From: Apis mellifera
Taxonomy: Eukaryota; Arthropoda; Insecta; Hymenoptera; Apidae
Length of the DNA: 64,000 bases
NCBI RefSeq assembly: GCF_003254395.2
Contig: NC_037651.1
Coordinates: forward strand, 620,001 to 684,000
Direction of reading: 5' to 3'
Shown here: in pieces, positions 11,222-23,710 of the stretch
How positions within the stretch are numbered: position 1 is the stretch's first letter
Layout of the letters: each line of letters opens with the position of its first letter
Notes under the pieces: generated by a model
What the model saw: only the letters and a program-made list of their open reading frames with translations
Told to the model about the DNA's origin: nothing
Databases searched by the model: none
Made by a program: the position numbers and the translations under genes

Positions 11222-14080
11222 ATATATATAATAATATATATATAATGGTTATATTCAATCCTAAGCATTTCTTAAAATTATTTAATTTTTAAATTAAAAA
11301 TTGAATAATTTATTATTGAAAAAAATTTAATCACAATACGAAATATAGAAAAATATTTAAAAATAATAATAAAATAGTAGCTTATTTATATATATTTTGA
11401 TAATAAAAATTTTAACAAGGATAGAAACAATAGAAAAAAATACGAAATAGAAAATTCTTTGGAAAAATATTTATTTTTCAATAGTATTTTTCAATAGTAT
11501 TTTATATAAATTTTTAAGAATTATAAAAATTAGAAAATTTTTTAGGAAGATAAAGCTTTTAGATATTCTGTAATAAATAAAATATTAAGAATAGAGTTTT
11601 TGCTAAAAAAAATAAGAAATTTTTTACTATATGTTCATGAAAAATAGGAGATATAAATATTTATAATTTTGTCAATTGTGTTATGATAATTCAATTTTGG
11701 AAATATATCCGAAATGTATTTATTTATCATTATTTCTATAAGAACAGAAATATAAAAAAGTTCAATGAATGAAAGTTTGATTTCTTGTAAAAGGAAAAAA
11801 TTTCAAACATTTATTTTAATTATCAAAATAATTAATAATAATTTTTGAATGCTTATAATTCTTCAATAAAATATTTTTGAATATATTTTACATAAATTTT
11901 TTTACCTTGTTAATCTTGTTAATATTATTTAAGTTTGATTTTATTTTTAAATATATAACATGTATAGTATATGTATGTATATATATATATATATATATAT
12001 ATAATTATTAAATTATTGATTTCTATAGAGTTAAAATAAATTCAAATATTTAATTAAGGAAAAGATATACATATTATTCAAAATATATCAAACTATGTAA
12101 TATTTATTAAATGTTAATAATTTTATTATATAAATATTATTTAATGTTATCCACATAAGATTTATTGTAATATAAAAATTTATTTCAAGCTCTTTTACTG
12201 GACTAATTTTATAAGAATATCATCATTTAGTAATATTAAAAAATTTTTGTAATTTAAATTATAAAATATAATATAATTAAGTATAAGAATTTATGCATAT
12301 TCTAATCTATAATTTGCATATTATATCTATTATATTATATCTATTTCATTAGTTCCATTTCAATAATTTCACTTATTTCTATACCATTAGTTAATAATAT
12401 AGATTTCAGTAATGTAAACTGTTCCAATAAATGATGTAATTTTTTTTTGTCTTTTATATTAACTGTTGATAATATTCATTTTCCTTAACTTATCGAACGC
12501 TTTGTTTTATATTAACTTAAGTTAATTTATTTAACTTAAGTTAAATATTTTTAAAGTATTTTTTATTTATTGTTCTTATTACTTTTTCAATTATTTAGAT
12601 GAAATAACAATAATAAAAACAAAAATAAAAAAAAATGAATTTATATTTTTCCTTTTTGAAAAGTATGTTTTAATCAATGAATTATTTTGCAATGTATTAT
12701 TTTCTTCTAATGACATTTTTTAAATATCATAATTTTATTTATGATCTTTTATTAATGAATAAATTATTATTTTTTTGTTTTCTATTTGTTGGTAAACTAG
12801 ATAATGATAAAATCGTCGATAAAATATAAAATGATAAAGTTCTTGCGTGATTTCTTGTACCAACAGAACATGAGACGTAAAATAATTTCTAAAAAATAAC
12901 GAGTCTATGTTATCTATTTTATTTTTAAAATTATCATTATAAAAAAAATATAAATATTAATAAAAATTATATAAATCTTATATTCTATGTTATATTTATA
13001 ATTTTGTATTCCATGTTCTGAATTACCGATCATGCAAGAAATCAAGAATTTTGATCTTATCTAGAAATTAAAAATCCATAATTATTAAAAATAATAAGAA
13101 AAATAGAAAAATCTTTTTTTATTGAATTTTAATATAACATATATACATATTTATTTAGATTAGATTAGATTAAATTTTAGAAAAATTAAAAATATCCAAT
13201 ATATTTAATAAAATTTAATATGTATGTTTCTATATATTTTTATATAGAATGTACATTCATATTTAATGAATCAATTTTAGACTAAAATAAACATAAAAAT
13301 TGATATACAATCAGTTGAAATTTTTTTGAAAAGTCTTTTTCTAAAAAGTATTTCGAGAAAATTAATAAATTTTGCCCTTTTTCTTTTTGATTCTCTGCCA
13401 TTGATAATATTGTAGAAATATTGTAGAAATTTAATACAATTTGTATAAATAGTTAATAATAATGCTAACAGATGGTATTGCTAGTATCATCAACGTCTTT
13501 ATAGAATACTAGAAATAATTAAACGATAATTGAATTGAATTCTCCGTAAAAAACATTATAAATTATAGAATGAATTATCTATCTTTATTATCTGAAATCT
13601 TATTTATTATATCTATTGTTTTCAATAATAATATTAAAAAAATGTTTTAAATAAAAGTTAAATAATAATTGAAAGTTGCATATTATAATATTAATTTTTC
13701 ATAAAAGAATAAAAAATCTTAGAAGATCAATTTTTTTTAAATAATATATTTTTTAATTATTTAATATAGTTTAATATTTTTAATTTTTAAAATAATAAAA
13801 ATGGAAATATTTCTTGAATTAATTAATTATTTTTTGCTATTAATATCTTTCTAGCTGCAAAATAATATGCAGCATTTATTATCATATTAAAAAATAAAAA
13901 ATTTCACGTAATAATCAATGAAGCCACTTAGAAACCATTTATTTTTTCTTTGAAATATATTTTATTACAATTTCTATGAAGATTTTCAATTTCTACCTTC
14001 TCTTTCAAAACTCCATCCATCTTAATTTTCATTTCTTAACCTTTCTTTCTCAAAACAACAAAAATCACTACATGAATAAA
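10011..14080. other. AT-rich desert with microsatellites
   Basis: No gene-like frame. It holds poly-A runs, an AT/TATAA tract around 11186-11245 and a (TA)n tract at about 11979-12003. Local TTAAGTTAA repeats occur near 12510-12545 and a short TTAGA run near 13157-13175. Nothing else stands out. Confidence 0.65.
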
Positions 14081-14089
14081 TCGAACTCA

Positions 14090-14840
14090 CATATAATCGC
14101 GTACCGATCGTGATTTACAAACGATTAACGCACCGTGTCGTATCAAATCGTGTTATAAAGCATCATATAGTGGAATGATTGTAGCTTGAAAATATCGAAT
14201 TTCCCGGTCGGAGATCGAAAAATGACGAAAGAGTCCGCCACTCATTGAAAATTTTCACCAATGAAAAAGAAATAAGAAAAACAAAAAATTGTTTCTATTG
14301 GCAAGGACAGTAATAATTCCGGGAATGGTGGATTCATCCACGCGTGCATACACGCGAGCCAGAAAACGTGGGGAGGGCGCGCATGTAAACGCAGCCGCGG
14401 CGGTGGATTACGAATGGAGCAGTCTAGATCTGTCATTCAGTTTAATCGTTTCCTATGCACTCCGCCGGTACCCATTGTCGACCGAGCTCTATAATAATTT
14501 AATGCCAGATATAATAAGTTACTTGCTGTCTGGCCGGCTGCCAGCCTTGCCCTATTCATTCCTCTATGAAAGCTGAAAAGCGGCCGCCGAACAGATGGAG
14601 CGTTAACTTATGGACTGGTGCGCCTCGTGCTGCGCGCAGTCACACCGTTCCACTGAATTTAAACCTACTCCCCGCCCAATCTTAATTGGTCAGTCTCGCT
14701 AATTGAGACGGTCATTATAGGTCATTAACGTGCGATCAGCCGACATTAGCATTTTTCCATACGCCAGGGAAACAATAACGTCGATTACTGATGGGATCGG
14801 GTCGGTTTCCGGCTCGTATGTTAATGATCGAAAAGAGGTT
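14090..14840. promoter_or_regulatory. GC-richer island, candidate conserved regulatory element
   Basis: A sharp shift to balanced composition within AT desert. The core at 14640-14760 packs homeodomain-type sites: CTTAATTGG at 14681, TAATTG at 14700, and two GGTCATTA copies spaced 10 bp apart at 14710 and 14720. It also contains a direct repeat of nuclear-receptor half-sites with 4-bp spacing (CGGTCA ttat AGGTCA, 14709-14724). A 95-codon plus-strand frame at 14289-14576 and a minus-strand frame cross the island. I recognise neither, and Arg/Ala/Ser richness is expected for a chance frame in GC-rich DNA. The regulatory reading is inferred; a noncoding exon is the alternative. Confidence 0.4.
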
Positions 14841-15860
14841 TTCTAGAAGGGACAATAGAAAACTCGTAATGAGTCATTCTTGTCATATTTTTGGATTTTT
14901 TCTTTTTTTCTTTTCTTTATATGGACATTAGTGAAATTAATTAATTGATTTTTAATACGATTTAATATGATAGAATCGAATTAATATGATAATGTAAATT
15001 AACAATTGAAATAACTAGCTTATTTCTAGCTTTATTTTTTACTTTTCAATGTAATGGTTTATAAGATAATAATCAAGAAGAGATTTTTCAGGGATCACAA
15101 TGTAAGTCATTTTTGTCAGATTTTTTTTTTTCTTTTATATGCATTATACAACTGAAATTAATAGATTTTTAATGTGATTTCTGGAATAAGATTTTCTGAC
15201 ATAAGATTAAGTGTTCGTTTTTTTTTTTTTTAAATACAATAGCTTGTAAGTAAATGATTGCGAAGAATTTTTTTAGGGATTACTAAAATTCATAACGAAG
15301 ATGATAATTGTCAAATTTTTCGATTTTGTTTTTTAATATAGTTTTTAATGAATTGAAAAAGTATTTTTAGGGAACACAAAGAGATTTTTAATGAAAATTA
15401 TTTTTGTATATTTTTCAATTTTTTTTTTATATGATATTATATGATATTTTATATGATATATTATATTTGTTATTTATATTTAGATATTATGTAAGTTATT
15501 GAAATTAGATTTTATTTTAATATTGTTCATCAAAATAAGATTTTTAAAATTTTTTTTCTTAATAAAATAATTCGTAAAGTAATGATTCGGAAATTTCTAG
15601 AAATTACTCGAGTACTTTATAATGAAGATGATAATTTTTTGATTTTGATTTTTAACATGATTCGTAAGTTAAAAATCAAATAAGATTTCTAGGGATTTTC
15701 TCTTTTCTTTTAGTATTTTTAAATTAATAATTAGAAAAAAAATTCTTAGGAAATCCTATTGCTCATGAAGAAAATAATAATTATAAAATTTCGTTTATTT
15801 AGTTTTTAAATAACTGAAGAAAATAATTCTACACATATTTCGATTCGTTTCGTTTTTTAA
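14840..15860. other. AT-rich spacer
   Basis: T-rich sequence with several loosely similar segments of the form GAAGATGATAATT...TTTTTGATTTTG (near 15298 and 15622). This suggests old internal duplication. No gene seen. Confidence 0.5.
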
Positions 15861-16520
15861 GTGTATAGTTCTTGATCATTCGTGCTAACCAGCATCGTCC
15901 ATTGCGGTTATTAAGGAACCTTCGATCTCAAGTAAGTTTCTGACCACTGATACCAGTAGCGGAGTTCCTAAGTAAGTACATTGATAGCTCTAAAACTAGA
16001 TTGTGATCAATCCAGTCTAAGCCAATCAATAAAATTTTAATTTAAAATTCCAATATATATCTTTATATTGAAGAATCAAATAAAATATCTATCATATGAT
16101 AAAAATTTTTATATTTTTAAATAAATTGATATATAACAAATACTTCGATATAAGTTACCTCAGCAATGTTTGGAGAATGCTCGGTTCGAAGATGGAACAG
16201 CTTGAATACCGTTTAATATATGACAGTATCCACAATGCAGCCATGTTAGGTAGCAAGCGGTCGGAATTAATATCAAGAATCTGGAAATTTGTCGGTAGGA
16301 GCGTAAGACATTTTAATTACAGCAATTTAAATTCAATAATTTTGGTATTTTGCTCGGGAGGAGCTGCGCAGCTGTTCTACGAATTAGCATACTAAACTTT
16401 ATCACCAACAGCTCGACAAAGACGTGCCAAGACGGCTGAACTAATTTCGAAGATAGAATAAAGTTGGAAGCGTGCTCGCTCGTCCCTAACCGTCTTCGGA
16501 AATCAGAACTTAAAGTAAAC
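15860..16520 (+). promoter_or_regulatory. GC-richer island with two strong splice-donor-like sites
   Basis: Balanced composition at 15870-16020 and 16150-16520. Two GTAAGT donor-like hexamers lie 40 bp apart at 15932 and 15972, each preceded by A, which could mark a noncoding exon on the plus strand. A CAGCTG E-box near 16369 and a homeodomain-like GAATTAGCATAC near 16381 lie in the second half. A 99-codon frame at 16096-16395 crosses the island. Its N-terminal third is AT-type low-complexity residues and I do not recognise the rest, so it is not called as a gene. Island function is inferred. Confidence 0.3.
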
Positions 16521-17009
16521 TATCTTCGCGATTACTATTTTCATTTGGACTCTACATACTGTAAAAAATTGTGGAATTTACTGTTATACCATTGAGAGTA
16601 AGACAAATTGGAAGTTTTAATTATAATCATGCGGAACTTTGAATAAGAAAATCAAAACGCGAAGTGACAATAATTAAATATTAACTTTTTAATAATGATC
16701 ATTGCACATAATGACTTTTTAGAATAAATAAAAATTTCATTTATAAGATTTAATTTATAAGATTTTAAAATAATATATAACAATATATGATAATAATAGA
16801 AGAAAGAAATGTATAATATTAGAGATTAAGTAGAAGCATAGAATATTTACCTTGTTCTTTTATTTATAAAGTTTTCAATATTAATGAAAAGTAAAAGAAT
16901 CGATTTTATATATATTAATATGTACAATTTTATAAATATTACATATTTTATTTATACAATTTTATTTATGTAATACAAAATTTTGGGGTTTTAAACAATT
17001 TTAAATATA

Positions 17010-17070
<61 letters not shown>

Positions 17071-18529
17071 TATATATATCTAGTTATTGTTGCATTAATA
17101 AATAGAACATTTTTTTTGAAATTATAGAACATTTTCAAAGAATCATACTAGATATTAAAAAAAAGATGAAAATTGACATATAAAAATATAGATTAAAATT
17201 ATTTTTCAGATTATAAACAATTTAAATTCATATTAAAAACGCAGTTAGGCAATTGGTCAATGCAATTGTTACAAGCTGACATAGACAATATTTGATTTAT
17301 AATTCACATTGTTGGAAAATTGATAAATACAAAAAAATTAAAAGAATAGCATTAAAATTTTTTGTTTATTTGTTATTACTTGTAATCAATCTTTTATGTC
17401 ATTATTTGTATGTAATATTTATAAAACTATAGTTCTTATTTTTAATATTATTTATAAATCTGTCAGAAAAGAATTGCTTTTAAATATTTTTCATTGGATA
17501 CTTTTTCTAGTTTAAAAAAGATCTTTTTCTTTTTTTCTTTTATCTTGAACTTTCTCTTTTAAGATTTTTTTTAAATATCTATTTTCCGTCTTTTTTTCTC
17601 TCATGAATCTTTCCAAGGAAGTACACATATGGTGTACTACCGATCCTGTGCGAATGCAAACGGATTTTCTCATAATTTTTCTTTCTCGCCAGTTTTTCCT
17701 CTATTATCTTCGTTTTTCCTTATTTTTTAAAAATAATATTTATATTTGCTGTTTTTTATAATAAATTAAAAACAACCTATATTTCATCATTTTGAGTTTG
17801 CGTTAAATATTTGTAAATATAATGTAAAATAAAGTTAAGTTTTTATTTTCTTAATCATTTTCTTTTAATATTAATTAAGCTATAGAGAAATAGACTTTGT
17901 AATTAAATAATTATTCTTCTAGGGGAATATAGAATAATTATTATTCTATAGGAATTCATAAAAATTATTTTTATTATTCATAAAAATTATTTATTATTAT
18001 ATAATAGAATTCAAAATGTTTACACATTGGTAAAATTTAAAAAAATAATAATATACAAAATAAAATATAAAATGTATAAAACATTATGAGAAGAAAAATA
18101 ACTGAATTAAAATTAAAAACAAAATTAAATTTTTATTTAAATTTTATCTCTTTGATTCATAAATATATAATAGAGCGCAAAAATGCACATCTTAATTATC
18201 ATAATAACTAATTAAAATTTCATCAATACTATTGTTAATCTTCAACAGGTTTTGTACATGTTATAATTATATCTCATGATTCCATAAATGATTCCTCTTT
18301 GTGAAATTAAATTAAATCAAAGAACCACAATTCTCGAGGTTTCGTTGCAATATTAAATCTTTTAATTTCAAGGATTGAATAGTAGGAAGTTCCGTTTCAA
18401 TAACTTACTAGCCCATCAGAGAATAACTTCGCGTGGCAGTAAGAAATGCGAGAAAAGGGCGTTGGAAATTATCGAAATTTCAATTTCCTTTACTCAGCTG
18501 GACACTTTAATATATGATTTCGAGTATCT
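16520..18529. other. AT-rich desert including an (AT)n tract
   Basis: An uninterrupted (AT)n run fills 17012-17064. Short GC-richer patches occur at 17600-17690 and 18320-18480. No gene recognised; the 68-codon frame at 18375-18581 runs into the tandem duplication described next. Confidence 0.55.
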
Positions 18530-19064
18530 CATTCATTTTTATCAGTCATTACTAGTAAAGAATAATTTTTCGCATATCTAGAGAAGGAGTAACAAAATGA
18601 GTTAAATAACCGTTGTACTTCTGATCTAAATAAATTTACTATATTAACAAATATGTTAATTATTAATATTAATAAAGATTCACAGAAATTAAAAATCATA
18701 TATAAAATGCATATTTGTTATTTTCATATTTCAAAATCAATAAATAGAAATAAATTATATTGCTTTTTATATTCTATATTAAATGATTCATTCATTTTTA
18801 CCAGTCAATATTATAAAGAATATTTTTTTGCATATCTAGAAAAGGAATAACAAGATGAATTAAATAACTGTTGTACTTCCGTTGTACTAAATAAATTTAT
18901 TATATTAACAAATACATTAATTATTAATATTAATAAAGATTCACAGAAATTAAAAATCAATATACAATATATAATATACAAAATGCATATTTGTTATTTT
19001 CATATTTCAAAATCAATAAATAGAAATAAATTATATTCCTTTTTATATTCTATATTAAATGAAT
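18530..19064. repeat. Tandem duplication, unit about 259-276 bp
   Basis: Two head-to-tail copies, 18530-18788 and 18789-19064. Each begins CATTCATTTTT(A)..CAGTCA and contains GCATATCTAGA, AAATAAC.GTTGTACTTC, ATTAATATTAATAAAGATTC and a long identical segment up to TATATTCTATATTAAATGA. The second copy has about 20 extra bases of ATATAC repeats. Divergence is low, so this is a fairly recent local duplication. The small frames within it are byproducts. Confidence 0.9.
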
Positions 19065-19640
19065 TACTATTAGTTAACTTTAATTAGGAATAATTGTTGA
19101 AAATTGTTTAGTTAATGTTCTCTTAAATCAATCTTTCTATTTACATTCATTGTACTACGAAGAAATTTATTCTATTATTCTATTTATTTATTATGATATC
19201 AAATATTCGTCAATGATAAAAATTGATTTTATGTTAATAAGATTAGTTAAAAGATTTTTTGTTTCTCTTAATGAGTACTATAAGTTCTTAAAGTTTGGAT
19301 TCTTTTTTATTAACATCCTATATGTATATTTCTATACATTTTCTTCTATAAATAGTATAGATTAGATAATATTATTTAGTATTATCGTCATGAATAAAAT
19401 TTAGATTAAATTGTTCAAAATGATGCTTGATAACATATTTATTTTAAATATCGAAATCGATGAAATGATTTTTTTTCTGTATATTGAATACATAATATTT
19501 ATTTTGAGAACAAAAAAGAAGAAAGCCAGAAAGAAAGAAAGAGATAAACAAATGATAGAATTGTGAAAAGGGATGAGGAGAAAGGGGAAAAGAAATAGCC
19601 AGGGAAAATTTGTATTCAATTTCAGTGGAATTGTTTTGTT
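19065..19640. other. AT-rich spacer
   Basis: No gene recognised. Overlapping minus-strand frames at 19401-19659 read through AAGAAAG-type purine-rich DNA and are low complexity. Confidence 0.5.
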
Positions 19641-19830
19641 TTACTCGGTTTGCCTGCATATATTACATCAGAAGACGTGCCCTGCCTTTCAAATGATCTT
19701 TATATTATCAATGCGGTTTTACAAGCCACGTGGGAGAGGGAAAGCAGTTCTTGGAACGGACGCTTGCGTCGCGTCGTGGTTGCATATGCGCACGCTTTAT
19801 CCGCGGCTACGAAGAAACCACCGATTTTCT
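19640..19830. promoter_or_regulatory. GC-richer island, candidate regulatory element
   Basis: Balanced composition with CACGTG at about 19727, followed by CG-rich DNA (TTGCGTCGCGTCG) and TGCATATGCGCACG. Two overlapping plus-strand frames of 114 codons cross it and run straight into the adjoining (TC)n repeat. I do not recognise either, and both look like chance frames. Regulatory function is inferred. Confidence 0.3.
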
Positions 19831-19834
19831 TCTC

Positions 19835-19893
<59 letters not shown>
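19830..19893. repeat. (TC)n microsatellite
   Basis: Nearly uninterrupted CT/TC dinucleotides with a few TTTC interruptions; it encodes spurious Ser/Leu/Phe strings in the plus frames. Confidence 0.9.
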
Positions 19894-19897
<4 letters not shown>

Positions 19898-21185
19898 TTT
19901 CTCTTTTGAAGGATTAGTGGAACATTTGAGGTGTAATAAACGACACCACTTACCAACGAATTACTTTTTCATAGCGTTCTGTATATTTTTTTAAGAGCGA
20001 CAGTAAAAAGTTTGACAGCTGGCCCTAAGACTTCTCTTTACACCTATCATCTGAGACACGAATTTGATAGAAATATTATAAATGTGTTTTGGAAGAATGG
20101 AGGATTCTAATTTTACGTACAATTTTTGTTATTTCTTTTTTTAAATTTCGAATGGAGATTGGAAATTGGTGATTTTTTAAATTGAATCGATTGGGTTTTA
20201 GGAATTGAATGTATTTCAGGTGGAAGGGATTTATATGGGATGTTAAAGAATAAGAGTCTACGAAAGTTTGAGAGTTATCGAAGAAAGTAAGAAATTGTTG
20301 AAGAACGCTTAAATGAAATTGGATTTTCCGGAGTAACTCTGAATTTGTAATTATGCGGTAAGTGAAGTATTTCGAGAATGTTTTAAAATACCGTTTAAAA
20401 ATTATTAATTATTAATTAAAGAAAAGTAAGAATTGATATTTTTTTATTATTAAAGATAATTATGAGATAATTAGGAAGAAGATCTTCTTTTATATATTAG
20501 AAATATAAAAAATCTATTTATTATGTAAACATTAAATAAATTATTTTTAAATTATTTTTAAAGTTTTTTACTAAATAAAAGTCATTATACTTAATAAAAG
20601 TCATTATAATGATAATTATAATAAATATAATTATATAATTGTATAATATAATTGTAATAAAATTATAATATAAAATAAAATTGTAAATATAATTGTAATT
20701 ATTCATTAAATTAATTCAAATTAAAAATAGTTTCTAATGATTATACGTGAGATTTTGATACTAAAAAAATTATGTATTAAAGAAATTATTTAAATTGTTT
20801 TTATTTTAATTTTATTATTTAAGCAATAGTTACTCACAATTAAATTATATTTCTATACATTTCATTAAATGGAAAATATATTTTGAATACATGATATCTA
20901 TTGATATACGTTGAATTACATACAACATGAAGAGTTAAAAGAAAATTTTGTAACTTGTATAGGAAACAAGGAAAACAATATTTGCAATGAAATAAGGGGC
21001 ATTTATGCTTTGGTAAATATAATTATTCTACAAGTATATTTTACCAGGAAAAGGATTCGTAAAATTTATCAATTGATAAAAAAGAAAACATGCTGCTCAA
21101 AAATGAAGAAAAACAAAATAGAAGGAACGATGAAAATATTATTGCGTCCGAAATAAAAGAAAGGAATAGAAATGAAAGAAAAAAT
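19894..21185. other. AT-rich spacer
   Basis: Moderately mixed sequence to about 20340, then AT-rich. An ATAATTATAAT-type simple region occupies about 20600-20700. An 81-codon Lys-rich frame at 20911-21156 is not recognised. Confidence 0.5.
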
Positions 21186-21450
21186 AGAAAAAAAAATCTT
21201 TAACTATCCTGGCTTTCGATGCGCCAGATGGAGCAAGGCTCCATTAGAATTTAATGGAATTATCGATATAATTTTAGTAATACTTCGACTTGTGTTACCG
21301 CGAATTTTCTGATCCATAACAATTACTCTGGCTTTTATACGCAGAACAATAAAGTGGACCATCGTGAAAACGGTGAAATTTGTTCGAATAGAGGAATATC
21401 GTTTAATAACGTAGCATTCGATATTTTGTTGTATTTACAAAGAACTTATA
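21185..21450. promoter_or_regulatory. GC-richer island with palindromic homeodomain motif
   Basis: Contains TCCATTA-GAATT-TAATGGA (21240-21258), a perfect 7-bp inverted repeat whose arms each carry a TAAT/ATTA core. ATTATCGAT follows. Composition is balanced over about 250 bp and there is no protein-like frame. A candidate homeodomain-bound element by inference. Confidence 0.35.
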
Positions 21451-23420
21451 CCGTTTCTATGTCCGATTGTTTGTAATGGTATTTTTATATCAAAGATATT
21501 TTTATAAAAATAAACTCTTAGTTAAATAAGATTTTTATTTCATTTATTCATTTTTTTTTGATATCTAAATAATGATAATAATGTATTTGAAAGATAAATT
21601 ATTTTTATATTTTTTTATTTTATTTTATTTCACACTAGATATTTACTATTTGATTTCATATAAAAATATTTTTTTTTAGTAAAATGATTTTATATCTAAA
21701 TTCAATTAATGTAAGTGATTTCTATGCTTTCGAATGCATCGAAAAGAAATCAAATATGATCAGACAAGTAATATAAAATCGTAAGCAAACAAATAATATT
21801 AGGTTGAATTGTACGAATATATAGATATAATAGATTTATAAATATGTTATGTCTGATTATAACTTATCTATATCATTTTTGTGATTATATAAAATCTTCA
21901 GACTGTAAAATTGAACATAGATTGAAAAATTAATTAGTTAAAATTTTAAATAAAATTATTTTAAAATATTTTATAATAACATTTATTCATATTTGTTATA
22001 AGCAATATATTATATCGAGCTTTTTATATAATGTTCGACGTTATAATTAATTGCTTGTTACTTGATATTTCAAATAAATTATTCAAATAACATATTGAAA
22101 TAATTTTATTCTTAATTTCAATAATTAAAATTTTTTCCATCTGTATCAGAATATTGAATATGATATCCTTTTCAAAGAGTTAATTCTGAAGACTAAATTA
22201 AATAAATATAAAAATTGATGTATAAAAATATCGCTTATTTATTAAATTTATTTAAATTTAAGTAATAATTTATTTAGTAATTTAAATTTGCATTAGACAA
22301 AATGAAACAGGATTGGAATAGTAGTAGAAGATAGTAGTATAACAAAAATAAAATAGTTTCACTTTTTGTTTCGCTTAATTTAACATTTTAAATTTTTGTC
22401 TATAATTTAATGAATAATATTTTTGTATACGAATTTGTGTTTATATTATGTTTCTCTTATGTTTATGTTTGAAACATAACTGACTTTTATTACTGATATG
22501 ACTATAATTAGCTTTTTTTATTGATTTTACTATGAATAATGTATTTGTTTATCTTCAATTATTTTATTATATTCATTTGTTAAAAATATATTATTTTTCT
22601 GCCTGTATTTTATTTATATGATTGAATTATATTTATCTGATATATTTTATATAATAAAAGTATATTTGTTTACAATTGATTTATAATATTTGTATATTTA
22701 TCTTATTATTTATTAAACTTATTATTTATTATGTCTATAACTTATTTAATCTGAAGATTTGAAAGAATTTTCAAATTATATTATCTTAAAATTATTTTTT
22801 AAAATTCATTTTGAAGTAACATAAATATTTTATGAAATATTATATAGAAAAGTAAATTGTTATACAAAAAAAATAAATGTTTTTTTAATTATTTTTAATT
22901 ACTTATTCATTATGTTAGGAAATAAATTGTTTGTTATTTATTATTTATTATTTAATTTTGTTGAAAACAACTGATTTCTTACGTTTTTAGTATAGTAGAT
23001 TAATAATAATATGATTAATATTAAATTTATTATTCAATACCTATTTTGAATATTATAAATAAATTTTCAATGAAGAAATAAACATTATTATAAATAATTT
23101 TTTAATTTACTATTTTTTCAATAATATTATAGATAATAATGTCTATTTATAGATAATTTTTTTCCTGTATATTTGACTATAGAACAATACTACTTGCTTG
23201 ATTATAATTTAAGAATCATAGTGCATCTATTGACAAAACTTATAAAATTATTAATAAAAAATTTATCACTGTAAAATTTTTTTTTGTCACAATATCTTGT
23301 AAATGCAATAAGATATACCATATTCAACATGGAATATTTCATAGTAAATTTTTCAATGTCAAACAATTGCATTAATATATCATAGTAACAAATGTATAAT
23401 GAATTTCTCAGTAGCAAGAA
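21450..23420. other. AT-rich desert
   Basis: Simple AT sequence with TTATTTATTATT runs near 22700-22960. No gene or other feature recognised. Confidence 0.6.
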
Positions 23421-23710
23421 ACCTCGTTCAAACGTCGTTATTTAATGGACGCGGAGTGGAAGTCGAAGAGCGTTGGGGGTGGCTTAAAAGTGAATAAAGG
23501 GTAAATCGTATTTATCCGAGCGGCGGAGAATCCCCAGAGGCTATCGCGATACCACGTGTCAATAACAGGTAACGATTTCATGAGCAACTTTATCCTCTCT
23601 GTACGGTTTTATCGAGAGTGCAATTAATCTTGTCAATGTGTAACATCCTGCTGTGCAAAACTCTTATCACGCGTAACATTACCGGATCCTTTCTACATTA
23701 GCATTCTTCG
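23420..23710. promoter_or_regulatory. GC-richer island, candidate regulatory element
   Basis: A 290-bp block of balanced composition, bounded sharply by AT desert. It contains CACGTG at about 23552 and a run of short varied words (for example CAATTAATCTTGTCAATGTG), and no open frame of note. Looks like a conserved noncoding element, but conservation cannot be seen from one sequence. Confidence 0.35.

Noticed and set aside
14289..14576. 95-codon plus frame in the 14-kb island
   Set aside because: Ala/Arg/Ser-rich composition fits chance translation of GC-rich DNA, a minus frame overlaps, and no domain is recognisable.
16096..16395. 99-codon plus frame
   Set aside because: The N-terminal third is AT-desert residues and no family is recognised in the remainder.
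19573..19994. Two overlapping 114-codon plus frames
   Set aside because: Both pass through the (TC)n microsatellite and differ only by frame; chance frames.
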